Source of the DNA: CBDCYS01 sp965226185
GTDB lineage: Bacteria; Acidobacteriota; Terriglobia; Bryobacterales; UBA6623
Direction: 5' to 3'
DNA length: 64,000 nt
Assembly: GCA_965226185.1 (NCBI GenBank)
Contig: CBDDCT010000007.1
Location: 1,860,001 to 1,924,000 of the forward strand
Shown: positions 9,110 through 18,000 of the stretch, in pieces
How positions within the stretch are numbered: position 1 is the stretch's first letter
Layout: every line of letters begins with the position of its first letter
The notes under the pieces: model-generated
Seen by the model: only the letters and a program-made list of their open reading frames with translations
The model's database searches: none
What the model was told of the DNA's origin: nothing
Translations under genes and position numbers: made by a program

Positions 9110-9994
9110 ATGCGACCTCGACGACAAATCGTAGACGATCTAAGGGCTCAGCTTTCCTTGATATTCGAACCGGCTGGGGAGTCGCAGTTCGCCAATAGGA
9201 CCTCGATTCGAGAAGATTCCGTGATTGACGAACTCGGTGAGCTTCTGAAACGGATTCCCCCAAACGCACCCATCTACCTACTCGATTGCTGCTGTGGTGC
9301 GGCACGGCTGGCTAAGTTCATACGCGACTCAGGCGTTGGTATTTCAAGGGTCTGCTACCAAGGGATAGACGCCGACCGGGATGCAGTTTCAAAAGCTCGA
9401 GCTGATAAAACATCCGGCGACTTCGACGGGTTTCAAGAGTTCGACGTACGTCAGCGAGAACTATCCGATCTTTCGGGCTACGAACTTGGCTCATACCACC
9501 TCATTACTATCAACAATGCCATTCACGAGATTAAAGCAAGCCAGTTACCTGACCTGATCTGCTCTCTGTACGAACTTCTTGCTCCAGAATTCGGCAGGCT
9601 CTGCATCATAGATCTTGAAGAGCTCCCAGAAACAACCCTCGAGCCCTGGGCTATAACCTATGAATCACGCGAGATGCAGCATTTGATTGAGTCGTCTGGA
9701 TGTCGTGCTGATTGCCACGTCCATTTCAAAGATGTCGTGACCTTTCGTCTTGTGTTGGATCATTGCGAGATCAGGCCCTCCAAAATGCGCATGCGTGAAG
9801 AACTTCTAGGCCTATTGGTCAAGAAACGCAACAAGCTGTTAGATTCTCTTCCCGCTTGGCCGTTTGAATCCGGAACCGACTGCTTCCAACTCGTGCGAGC
9901 CGTATTCAGGATCGTAGCTCTGCAACGTGAGGTCCGGGAGCTAGAGAAGGTATGCAAAAAGAAGGACGCGAAGAGCGAGACAAATCAAATATGA
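9110..9994 (+). CDS. Class I SAM-dependent methyltransferase-like protein
   Basis: The reading is 294 residues. Motif I (YLLDCCCGAARLAKFI, near residue 56), a following acidic strand (CYQGIDADRDAV) and the motif IV region (YHLITINNAIHEI) fit a Rossmann-fold methyltransferase. RLCIIDLEELPE would be the next strand. The C-terminal third is not recognised and ends in a basic helix. The substrate is unknown. The reading frame stays open upstream as far as the IS right end, and no clear ribosome site precedes the ATG. The native start may therefore have been further upstream and lost. Its stop overlaps the next start (ATGA at 9991). G+C is visibly lower than in the flanks. Confidence 0.65.
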   Translation: MRPRRQIVDDLRAQLSLIFEPAGESQFANRTSIREDSVIDELGELLKRIPPNAPIYLLDCCCGAARLAKFIRDSGVGISRVCYQGIDADRDAVSKARADKTSGDFDGFQEFDVRQRELSDLSGYELGSYHLITINNAIHEIKASQLPDLICSLYELLAPEFGRLCIIDLEELPETTLEPWAITYESREMQHLIESSGCRADCHVHFKDVVTFRLVLDHCEIRPSKMRMREELLGLLVKKRNKLLDSLPAWPFESGTDCFQLVRAVFRIVALQREVRELEKVCKKKDAKSETNQI

Positions 9995-11016
9995 CACGAG
10001 CAGCGCGGGTAGTAGATGAAGATGCAGTGGTCCGCTGTGCTCGCGCACATGCGGCGGCCTGCGCGCTAAGCCTGGCCGAACCAACTCTCAGTGGGATCGC
10101 CAAAGCAGCTCGATGCAGCAGGAACTCGGTTAGAGGCTATCTAGACGAGGCCGTGAGAAGGGGCTATATCGAGCTCCGACTCAATCTCCCCAAGAATCAG
10201 AAGCTGAGTTGGGATCTAAAACAAATGTATGGTTTGGATCGCGCCATCATTCCTCATACACAGACTAGATGGCATGACCAAGAATCGATAAGAGCTGCGC
10301 TGGCTCTCGAACTGGTTCGATGCTTTGAGACGTTGTGCCAAGACATCAACAAAGAACGACCACTAGTCTCTACCATTCGAATCGGAATCGACGGTGGTCA
10401 AACCCTCTACTCATTCGCTCAGCATGCGAATCATCTCCGTCTCCCGCCTCTTACCTATGAGATCGTACCTCTCTTGTTCGGTCCTTTGGAAGGTTCTCGA
10501 TATAGCGCTTCGGTTATCGCCGCCCTGATGGCCGCCAAACTGGAGTTGGCGGAACTGAGGGTTGCCGTTAAGGACACTTTCAAGATTTCGAAGAAACGCC
10601 TCGAAATTGTCGGAGAACATCGCCGTCGCATCGAGCTCCTTGTGGATATGCCTAAAGACGCAATAGCACCAGAGTTGAATATCGTCCTTGTAGGCTTAGG
10701 TTCACCAAGAGCTGGTTTGATGAAGCGAGAACTCGAGTTGGCTGGCGGAAACAAATCCCATTTTGGAGATATTTGTAACTTAGGTTACGACGCCAACGGT
10801 CGTCCCGTTGACGCTCTGTCTCGCGCGCGCGCTGTTCTGCTTTCCCTGCGCGATCTACAAACTTTGACGACCAAGGCGGCAACTCCTGTGGTCGTCGCCG
10901 CTGGGGGACGAGACAAGGTAGAGGCGATACATGTTGCACTAAAATGCCATTACGTCTCGATTCTAATTACCGACGAAGAAACAGCTCAATACCTTTTGGG
11001 CAATCGCCATGAGTAG
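9991..11016 (+). CDS. SorC-family sugar-sensing transcriptional regulator
   Basis: The start ATG at 9991 (MTRAARVVDED) overlaps the previous stop as ATGA. A helix-turn-helix lies near residues 30-55 (LSGIAKAARCSRNSVRGYLD). The C-terminal effector domain shows typical SorC/DeoR-type segments: IVLVGLGSP, GDICNLGYDANGRPV, then VVVAAGGRDKVEAIHVAL and SILITDEETAQYLL. Such proteins bind phosphorylated sugars and control their own operon. The inverted repeats at 5253-5282 are a possible ancestral operator. The next gene starts inside its end (ATGAGTAG), so the operon is translationally coupled. Confidence 0.82.
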   Translation: MTRAARVVDEDAVVRCARAHAAACALSLAEPTLSGIAKAARCSRNSVRGYLDEAVRRGYIELRLNLPKNQKLSWDLKQMYGLDRAIIPHTQTRWHDQESIRAALALELVRCFETLCQDINKERPLVSTIRIGIDGGQTLYSFAQHANHLRLPPLTYEIVPLLFGPLEGSRYSASVIAALMAAKLELAELRVAVKDTFKISKKRLEIVGEHRRRIELLVDMPKDAIAPELNIVLVGLGSPRAGLMKRELELAGGNKSHFGDICNLGYDANGRPVDALSRARAVLLSLRDLQTLTTKAATPVVVAAGGRDKVEAIHVALKCHYVSILITDEETAQYLLGNRHE

Positions 11017-11962
11017 TCGGGGAAAAGTTGTGTGCGTAACCCCGCATGCCGCGATAGATTACGTGATCACGACCGGACGAGTACGACTAGGATCGACAAT
11101 ACGCGCAAGCGATAGCCGACGTTTTGCGGCCGGCAAAGGGAATTGCGTTGCAGTCGGAGTGGCCGCTCTGGGCTGCGAAGTTACGGCGACTGGATTTGTT
11201 GGCCGAGACGATAGAGAAGTATTCAGTAACCTAGTAGACGAAAATGTTCAAACAGAGTTCGTGTCAACACTTGGCCACACTAGAACTAACGTTACTGTGA
11301 TAGAGAGTGATGCGAGCCGAGAAACGCACTTTCAGACAATCGGGTTTTCGCTTGCTCCACATGATGAAGGGGCCCTTCTCGCAAAGATGCGATCTTGTAT
11401 CGCACCAACAGACGTCGTTGTTGTCTCCGGTAGCCTTCCCCCCGGCGCGAGCCCAGACTTGATGAAGCGACTGGTTGAGACAGCTAAGGCTAAATGTGCC
11501 TATGTCATCCTGGATTCTAGCGGCGAGGCGGTTGTCAATGGAGTGTCGGCAGCACCTCAGATGATTAAGCCCAATTTGGAGGAATTATCATTTATCAGCA
11601 AGAAGAGTTTGGCTGCCGAGGATGAAGTAGCAGTTGTCGATGCCGCCAGGGCACTACTGTCGAGTGGAGTTCAGAGAGTTGTCGTATCCATGGGTCGAGA
11701 CGGGGTTCTCGTGTTAGACGGCAATAGTCCGAAAGTGTGGAGAGCGCGGATTACAGGGGATCTGCCACGAAAAACTGCCGGAGTTGGCTCTGGTGATGCT
11801 CTCGTTGCTGGATTTGCCTCCTCTATTGTGTTTGGAAATGAACTCGAAGAATCTATTTCAATTGGAGTCGCATGTGGTGCAGCGAATCTACTGACTAGGG
11901 CTCCTGGAAGATTCTTATCCGACGACGTCTTGAAGCTCCGATCTCAAGTTCAGTTCCTTTGA
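11009..11962 (+). CDS. PfkB-family sugar kinase (1-phosphofructokinase/LacC-like)
   Basis: This 317-residue kinase of the ribokinase fold resembles the FruK/LacC branch: SGSLPPGASPDLM (near residue 140), IKPNLEEL (near 188) and the catalytic GVGSGDALVAGF (near 263). The family start 'vTlNPalDyv' reads VTPHAAIDYV here, and 'GGKGiNvA' reads AGKGNCVA. Two sugar-binding positions are therefore changed while the catalytic Asp is kept. It probably phosphorylates a sugar phosphate or a related compound. No aldolase or transporter accompanies it. Third and last gene of a coupled operon with the methyltransferase and SorC genes. Confidence 0.75.
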   Translation: MSSRGKVVCVTPHAAIDYVITTGRVRLGSTIRASDSRRFAAGKGNCVAVGVAALGCEVTATGFVGRDDREVFSNLVDENVQTEFVSTLGHTRTNVTVIESDASRETHFQTIGFSLAPHDEGALLAKMRSCIAPTDVVVVSGSLPPGASPDLMKRLVETAKAKCAYVILDSSGEAVVNGVSAAPQMIKPNLEELSFISKKSLAAEDEVAVVDAARALLSSGVQRVVVSMGRDGVLVLDGNSPKVWRARITGDLPRKTAGVGSGDALVAGFASSIVFGNELEESISIGVACGAANLLTRAPGRFLSDDVLKLRSQVQFL

Positions 11963-12458
11963 TTCCGGTCAGAGCCATTGGACATCGTCTCCGACTCGCA
12001 GAGGCCCGCGCGTAGGCTGGCCATATGCCAGAGAAGAGGGTCCCACGGCAGATAGAGTTGGAGCCGGGGCTGGCCACTAGCTAACTCACTGAACGGCGCG
12101 CAGGCCGTACTGCATCTCGGAAGACGAGCTAGCCAAAAAACGCGCTCTTCCGGGTTTGTAGTGGGTCGGGATGTCGGCTCCAGGCGACAGCTGCCGCCGA
12201 GCGGCTGAAGGACGCCAGCGTGATGGGCCGGCGAAAGGGTCGCCATGGAAGGCTGTAGTTGTCTGAGTCCGTTCCGCTTGTCCCCTTTCCCTCCTATAAG
12301 TTATCCGCCTCAGATCGGCCCGGAGAGGTCCGGGGCGCGCCCAGGGCGCGGCGTAGCGAACCCTTGACCGCGAGGACCGATCTGGGACCGTCTCCGCACA
12401 GGGAAAGGGGGCTTCGGCCCGCTCCCGCCCCATCGACCCACTCTAAACTCAGAAGAGC
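11963..12458. other. Gene-poor stretch with a long-range inverted repeat
   Basis: No credible gene is seen in this 496 bp stretch. CAGATCGGCCC near 12311 and GGACCGATCTG near 12378 form an inverted repeat (10 of 11 paired) around a G+C-rich loop. A second short hairpin (GGGGGCTTCGGCCC) lies near 12408. It could hold a small RNA, but nothing specific is recognised. Confidence 0.35.
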
Positions 12459-12487
12459 CAAAAAACGAAAAGCCCCGGTAGCCGGGG
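12459..12487 (-). terminator. Rho-independent terminator behind the tRNA-Ser remnant
   Basis: The stem CCCCGG (12473-12478) pairs with CCGGGG (12482-12487) around a 3-base loop. On the minus strand it is followed by CTTTTCGTTTTTT. It lies just downstream of the tRNA-Ser 3' end and was probably the terminator of that tRNA gene. Confidence 0.7.
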
Positions 12488-12495
12488 ACTTTCAG

Positions 12496-12520
12496 TGGCG
12501 GTGAGGGTGGGATTCGAACC
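12496..12520 (-). tRNA. 3' end of a tRNA-Ser, partial (att-like remnant)
   Basis: On the minus strand the 25 bases read GGTTCGAATC, then CCACCCTCACC, then GCCA. This is the T-loop, the 3' acceptor strand, discriminator G and CCA of a serine-type tRNA. The 5' T-stem bases no longer pair well, and no matching GGTGAGG acceptor strand or anticodon arm is found upstream. The remnant keeps its terminator. This is the signature left when an element integrates at a tRNA 3' end and the other half is later lost. Confidence 0.55.
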
Positions 12521-12610
12521 GAACTACGGACTTTGTTGTCTCTAGGTTACTGATTCTTACGGCAGCGAAAGAGACTCAAAAGGCTCGCTGCCAGGATGGC
12601 CATACCCTAG

Positions 12611-12745
12611 CCCCAATGCTCGTCACTTAGCAGTTCCGCGGACGGATTTTGTTGCATGCCGTGTGGTCTTGTTTCGGGCCTCGTTGAACGCCCGCCCCGC
12701 ATCGCACTCCGCGCAGACGAACGGGCCGGTTTGCTCCTCCGCCCT
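12611..12745. repeat. Dispersed repeat, module A (copy 1)
   Basis: About 130 bp from CCCCAATGCTCGTCACTTAG onward is almost identical to 63767-63900. The shared core includes AGTTCCGCGGACGGATTTTG and CAGACGAACGGGCCGG. A second short copy of the edge motif (CCCCAATGCACGTCACTTA) lies at 12757-12775. It has no coding potential that I trust. The edge motif (CCCCAAT, 5 variable bases, GTC-ACTTA) recurs in inverse orientation next to module B copies. Confidence 0.7.
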
Positions 12746-12902
12746 TTCAGGGCTTACCCCAATGCACGTCACTTAAGGAATTCGGCGCCTGGTTGCTTGC
12801 CCTAGTGCATTGTATTTTTTTGGGTGAAAACCGGCCCTGTCATCGGAGTCATGCCGCGTGTTTTCCTCCGCCCCTTCAGGGCTTTTCGGTCGATGGGTCT
12901 CT

Positions 12903-12996
12903 CACCCAGGGTTCCGCTTCGCTCCACCCATGGGCTACGATCCTGCGCCGCTTCGCGGCTCAACGGCTCTGGGCTCGAAGCTCGAAGGCCCTAAGT
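12903..12996. repeat. Dispersed repeat, module B (copy 1)
   Basis: This stretch carries two hairpin-forming parts: CCCAGGGTTCCGCTTCGCTC with CACCCATGGG, and GCGCCGCTTCGCGGC. It is closely related to 47636-47736, 44056-44142 and 63929-64000. It ends in CCCTAAGT, inside which lies the stop codon of the truncated TIR gene (12991). Confidence 0.7.
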
Positions 12997-13227
12997 GAAC
13001 CGAGATGCCTCACTGGTAATGAAGACCACTGCAGGCGCACGAGAAACGGCGGGGAGGACTTCGGTGCGCCAGTTCTCAGCGTATCGAATGTCCTCGGTGT
13101 CCACCCAGGTGGGGTGACCAGCCTCGGCGAGGGCGCCGCTGAGCCAGTCGGCTAGATCCTTGTTCGCCGCAGAATAGGGTACAAACACCTCGCCGCTTGG
13201 GTGATCACCCTTCTGGAGCTGCTCCAT
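12991..13227 (-). pseudogene. TIR-domain protein, C-terminally truncated
   Basis: The start ATG at 13227 follows a strong ribosome site (GGAGGAAGG), giving 78 residues. The protein reads as the first half of a TIR domain: GEVFVPYSAANKDLADWLSG (first strand and helix), then HPTWVDTEDIRYAENWRTEV (BB-loop region) and PAVVFITSEASRF. TIR domains need about 130 residues. The frame stops inside dispersed repeat module B, so the second half, with any catalytic Glu and any effector domain, is missing. Bacterial TIR proteins commonly act in NAD depletion or defence signalling. This copy is probably inactive. Confidence 0.65.
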
Positions 13228-13414
13228 GTCCTTCCTCCAAGGAGAATAGATCGATCCGTCGAGGCTCTTGCGGCGTTGAAGTCCTTGGCTCGTTCGCGGG
13301 GGATCATAGCCGGCGTGCGTTTTGCCGCGCACCGGAAATTCTCGACAAGTTTTCTCGCGTCGCCACCCATCACGCCACCATCCCAGTCCACTCGATTGAA
13401 GTCTTACCCACGAT

Positions 13415-13768
13415 TCAATCCCGGAATCCCCGGAACGCATTCGCCAGCCAAACGAAGTCCTTCCGGAGCGTCGTGGCAAGGCCCAGCCAAAGAGCACCGA
13501 TGATGCCAAAGCCGACCGCTAAGAGCGGGTCTCCGTTACCTTTGGAATAGCTATCGAGCAGGTATACGCAAACTGAAACCGCCCCAGCCACGAACAGAAA
13601 CGAAACCGCGAGTAGCCGCAGGATCGCGGCCCACCGATTGGTTCTCTGCCGTAGCTCGGTGCGGTCTTCGTCGGCGCGAGCCTGTTCCTTTTCGGCTTGC
13701 GCCTCAGCTTCCGCGTCTTCGATCAGTCGATTAACTTGATCCTGCGCTGTCTTATCAAAACCATTCAT
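13415..13768 (-). CDS. Small coiled-coil membrane protein, unknown function
   Basis: The start MNGFDKTAQDQVNRLIEDAE at 13768 follows GGAG, giving 117 residues. A charged coiled-coil (residues 5-45, rich in Glu, Ala and Arg) is followed by two membrane helices (LRLLAVSFLFVAGAVSVCVY and LLAVGFGIIGALWLGLATTL). A short basic tail follows. The family is not recognised. It sits in a run of small minus-strand genes leading to the TIR gene, which suggests a shared accessory module. Confidence 0.5.
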   Translation of the reverse strand: MNGFDKTAQDQVNRLIEDAEAEAQAEKEQARADEDRTELRQRTNRWAAILRLLAVSFLFVAGAVSVCVYLLDSYSKGNGDPLLAVGFGIIGALWLGLATTLRKDFVWLANAFRGFRD

Positions 13769-13787
13769 TTGAGTTCTTCTCCGTTCG

Positions 13788-13934
13788 TCATATTCCCCAG
13801 CCAAATGCGATGATCGTCTGCCCAGTCATACGCTTCTGCCGCTCCTCTAGCTGCTCAATCAGCCCCCGGATGTGCGCCTCCGCTGATTGGCGCGAGAAGC
13901 GGGCGCGGTGGGGTCTGCTCTGGCGCTCACTCAT
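13788..13934 (-). CDS. Small basic protein, unknown (48 residues)
   Basis: The ATG at 13934 overlaps the stop of the preceding small gene (ATGAGTGA) and follows GGAGG. The sequence is Arg/Gln-rich (SERQSRPHRARFSRQSAEAH) with one amphipathic helix. No family is recognised. The overlap and ribosome site make it a plausible gene. The next start is 20 bases downstream. Confidence 0.35.
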   Translation of the reverse strand: MSERQSRPHRARFSRQSAEAHIRGLIEQLEERQKRMTGQTIIAFGWGI

Positions 13935-14118
13935 ATCTCGTGGCCTCCGGTCGCTGCTGGGTGTCCGCTCGCGTCCACGACGCACCGCCAAACCAGCCTT
14001 TGTCCACCAGCGGGCGGCTTCGCTCTGTCAGCGCCGCCCATCTTGCCCTCGCCGCTTCGCGCTCTTCCGGGGTGAGCTTGCTCGCGTGGGAGCGTCTGCT
14101 TTTCGGTGTTGGTTCCAT
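13927..14118 (-). CDS. Small charged protein, unknown (63 residues)
   Basis: The start MEPTPKSRRSHASKLTPEER at 14118 follows a G-rich site (GGGGGTGACGGG). The product is small and basic with a charged helix (PEEREAARARWAALTERSRP). It lies inside the 3' part of the HTH gene in another frame, so only one of the two may be real there. The overlap with the next gene supports translation. Confidence 0.3.
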   Translation of the reverse strand: MEPTPKSRRSHASKLTPEEREAARARWAALTERSRPLVDKGWFGGASWTRADTQQRPEATRYE

Positions 14119-14414
14119 CCCGTCACCCCCTGGAAGTCGAGCACCTTCTGCTCGGCCCTTGTGCAAAGCTGCTGCACGTTCTGCTTGGAGCAACGCAACC
14201 CCTTGGCAATGCTCACGAGTGAGAGCCCGTCTTTATGGCGCCGCACAAATGCAGTCCATTGCCTTTCGGTGACGTTGGGCGGTTTGCTGTCGGGAATGCC
14301 ACCTTCCCAACGGCTCCCGAGTTGTCCCTTTGGTCTCGGCTTCACCCCGGCTTCGACTAACGCCGTTCTAGCTTCTGACTCGTCTTCATAGGAGCCGATT
14401 GTGATCAGAAGCAA
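14028..14414 (-). CDS. Sigma-region-4-like helix-turn-helix protein
   Basis: The reading is 128 residues from a TTG codon at 14414. The central part (NVTERQWTAFVRRHKDGLSL, then VSIAKGLRCSKQNVQQL) resembles a sigma-70 region 4 or phage-type HTH that binds DNA. The tail is basic. It overlaps the preceding 33-residue gene by 29 bases. It could regulate the small-gene cluster. The start is uncertain because no ATG is available. Confidence 0.4.
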   Translation of the reverse strand: MLLITIGSYEDESEARTALVEAGVKPRPKGQLGSRWEGGIPDSKPPNVTERQWTAFVRRHKDGLSLVSIAKGLRCSKQNVQQLCTRAEQKVLDFQGVTGWNQHRKADAPTRASSPRKSAKRRGQDGRR

Positions 14415-14487
14415 GACGCTTGAGTTCTTGTAGCTTCGCTATCCGCTCGTCAATTATTGAGATTGTCCTGGCTTGACGGGTGTTCAT
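14386..14487 (-). CDS. Very small ORF (33 residues) with strong ribosome site
   Basis: ATG at 14487 follows GGAGGTGCGTC. The product is MNTRQARTISIIDERIAKLQ plus 13 residues, a single amphipathic helix rich in Ile/Leu. It is first in the minus-strand run of small genes. No family is recognised. The ribosome site is the main support. Confidence 0.35.
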   Translation of the reverse strand: MNTRQARTISIIDERIAKLQELKRLASDHNRLL

Positions 14488-14615
14488 GACGCACCTCCGC
14501 TCGCGTACCAGTACAAAAAACTGACACAAACACTGACACAAAGGCCCACACGGGGACCATTTAGCTGGCATGTTCCCCGGGTACTGACCTGTTGATTTGT
14601 AAGGGAGTTAAGGCG

Positions 14616-14692
<77 letters not shown>

Positions 14693-15026
14693 CTTCTATC
14701 GTAGCGAAGAACCCGGATATCGTCAATGAACGTGGCGGAAATGGGTGGAGCTGGCCGGATTTGGGTGTGCCCTGCATTATCAACGATTGGGTCGGCGATG
14801 GTGGAAAACTCGGGTTCGTGGCTGCCGGATCCCATGGCCGTGTTTTTCAATTCGAATCACTGGAGGCCGAATCAGAGATGGGAATGGCAGTGACACGTCC
14901 CGGCTCTGCCCGGGGAACATGGCCATGGCGCGGATCAAGGCGGCGTGGCCCGTCACTGGCGTTCTGGGCTCTGTATCCGTGAAGAGCGCCAGCCGCTGAC
15001 CCGCCGGCCGCTATCGCTCCCGCGGC
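14693..15026. other. Intergenic stretch, nothing recognised
   Basis: These 334 bases lie between tRNA-fMet and the ATPase operon. No gene, clear promoter or terminator was found by eye. Short open stretches on both strands look non-coding. Confidence 0.5.
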
Positions 15027-18000
15027 TTGTTCTGCTATCTTGAACAAGCATTGCACGTTGTTAGCGAAGACCATTCGATCAATCGGGACCGCCGCGAGCG
15101 CGTCAAGTACATCGGCTTCACGGCATTCGTCGGGCTGCTGCTGCTGCTGAACGCGACGGATCTGTTCGCGACGATCTCCATTCCTCTCACCGGCATCGCC
15201 ATCGATACGGCGATTCTGCTGACGTTTCTCGCGGGCTACAAAACCTTCTACAACACCATCGGCTCATTGATGGAGAAGAAGATCTCCGCCGATTTGGCGA
15301 TCTGCTTCGCCGCGCTGGCCGCCCTCACGGTAGGCGAATATCTCGTTGCGGCGGAGGCGATGTTCATCATGCTGGTCGGCGAAGGCTTGGAGGCCTATGC
15401 CGCCGGCCGGACAGAAGCCGCGATCCATCGCTTTGTCGAGCAGTTGCCTCACAAGGCGATCCTGCTGTGTGACGGCGAGGAGACCGAAGTGGCGGTGGAG
15501 GAGCTGGTTCCCGGCGACGTCATCGTGATTCGCGCCGGAGAGCGGATCGCCGCCGACGGCCTGGTCCAGAGCGGACAGTCGAGCGTGGATGAGAGTCCGA
15601 TCACCGGCGAATCGGTGCCGCGCGACAAGGGCGAAGGGGAAGAGGTCTACGCGGGGACTGTCAACGGCCACGGCCTGCTGCATGTGCGGGTGACCAGCGC
15701 GGGCGAGGACTCCACGATCGCCCGGGTCGTCAAGCTGGTGCGGGAGGCGAAGAAGCATCGGGCGCCCGTCGTTCGGGATGCTGACCGCTACGCGCAATAT
15801 TTTCTGCCGGCTCTGTTGCTGGCGGCCGGCGGGACCTACTACCTGACCTCGGACTGGATGCGGACCGTTGCGGTTCTGATCGTCGGCTGCCCGTGCGCGC
15901 TGATTTTGGCTACGCCGGCGGCCATGGTCGCGGCGATCGGCGGCCTGGCGAGGCGGGGAATTCTGGTTCGCGGCGGGGCGATACTTCAGTCGGGGGCGAA
16001 GGCCGACACGGTCGTGTTCGACAAAACGGGCACGCTGACGTCGGGGCGTTTTCAGATCGTCAAGATTCTCACGACGGGCGGGCGCCCGGAAACCGAAGTC
16101 CTCTCGCTTTGCGCCTCGGCGGAGAGCGGATCGGACCATCCTCTAGCGAAGGTGATCGTCGAAAGCGCCCGCGAACGCAAGATTCCCTTTGAACTCTCGG
16201 ATGACGCGCGCGTGGTTCCCGGAAGAGGCGCGGAGTGTCATGTCAACGGAACGGTCATCCGGGCGGGCAATCAGGCTTTTCTGGCGGACCACGGTATCGG
16301 GGGGGCCCAAGCGTTTCTCGATGAAACCGACAAGGCGGGCGCCACGGCTGTGCTGGTGGCGGCCGATGGCGACTTAGCGGGAGCAATTCTGTTGCGCGAT
16401 TCACCGCGCGAAGGAGCGGCGCGCGCGGTTCATGAGATCGAGCATCTCGGAATCACCAATATCATCCTGCTGACCGGCGATCGGCGCCGGGCCGCCGAAG
16501 CGATCGCGCGCGAGGTGGGCATCTCGCACGTCGAATCGGAACTTCTGCCCGAGCAAAAGCTCGACCGCGTGCGGCAGTTGCAGGCGCAAGGCAGGTCCGT
16601 AATCATGGTCGGGGACGGCGTCAACGACGCTCCGGCTTTGGCGGCTGCGAACGTCGGGGTCGCCGTGGCGGGCTCGGGAGCAGACATTGCCGCTGAAGCC
16701 GCCGATGTCGTCGATCTGAACAAGTCACTCGAAAAGCTGCCTCGCCTGATCGAAGTCAGCCGCCGGGCCGTGACCATCGTCTGGCAAAACATCATCATTT
16801 TCGCGGGCTTGGTCAACGTCATCGCTATCCTCGCGGCGGGAAAAGGCCTGCTCGGTCCGATTGGCGCCGCCATCACGCACCAGATTGCTTCCTTGCTGGT
16901 GATGGTCAATTCGGTCCGTTTGCTGAAGGTGGAGCGGCCGCGCGGCACTCGCTCATGGTATGGGCGCCTCAGCGGCCGGCTGGGCCTGCCCCAGCTCTGG
17001 GATCGCCTGCTCCACGGGATGGGGCGGCTGGATCCGGCCGCGGGTTTTGCCTGGATCTGGGAACGCCGGGTCAAGCTGCTCAAGCCGGCGGCGGCGGCGG
17101 CTGTCGCCATCTGGATACTGAGCGGGTTCTACACCGTGCCGCCGGAAGAAGTCGGCATCATCGAGCGCTTCGGACGAAAAGTGTTGCCGAATAAGGAGCC
17201 CGGCCTGCATTTCAAGCTGCCGGCTCCGATCGACCGCTTGTATCGCGTCAAAGCGAAGCAAGTGCGCGTCCTCGAAATCGGGTTCCGAGTGTCGGAAGGC
17301 GCGGGCTTCACCGAGCCGCCAGCTTATGAGTGGAACGTGCAGCACCGCGGCGGGCGAATGGAGTTCAAGCCCGAGGAATCGCTCATGCTCACCGGCGACC
17401 AGAACATGGTGGAGATGCATGTGGTTGTCCACTACGATCTCGATGAGCCGGGGGACTTCGTGTTTGAGCAATTCGATGCGGAAACGACGCTGCGGGTAGC
17501 CGCGGAGTCATCCCTGCAGATGATCGTCAACTCCACGTCCCTTGACGACCTGCTGACGATTCGCCGGCGCGACATCGAGAAAATGACCAAGGCGGAACTC
17601 CAACGACGGCTGACTCGCTACCGTACGGGCGTGCGGGTCTTGCATGTGCGCCTTCAGGACGTCCATCCCTCGGTGGAGGTAGTAGACGCCTTTCGCGAAG
17701 TCGCCAGCGCGCTGGAAGAAAAGATCCGCATGATCAACGAGGCCGAGGGTTATCGCAACGAGAGGGTGGCGCTGGCGCGCGGGCAAGCAGAAGCGCAAAT
17801 TCAGCTTGCCGAGGCCTACAAGGTTCGGCGGGCCAACCGCGCTTCGGGAGACGCCTCGCGATTCGTGCAACTCGAGCAGGCCTCGCGGGCGGCGCCGCAA
17901 ACGACGCGAATGAGGCTTTACTTGGAGACGATGGAAGAAGTTCTTCCGAAGCGCAAGAAGTTGATCCTGGACTCAAACAGCGGGGGACGCCGAAACCTTT

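Noticed and set aside
9110..9994. A DNA-modifying methyltransferase of a restriction system.
   Set aside because: No DPPY/NPPY or PCQ-type catalytic motif is visible and no restriction gene is next to it. The motif IV region reads NNAIHE.
12459..12560. A complete tRNA or the 3' end of tmRNA.
   Set aside because: Only the T-loop and acceptor 3' strand are present. No anticodon arm, matching 5' acceptor or tmRNA tag sequence is found upstream.
12605..13000. Possible CRISPR array because of repeated GC-rich motifs.
   Set aside because: The repeats are not regularly spaced, there are no uniform spacers and no cas genes are nearby. They are dispersed hairpin repeats.
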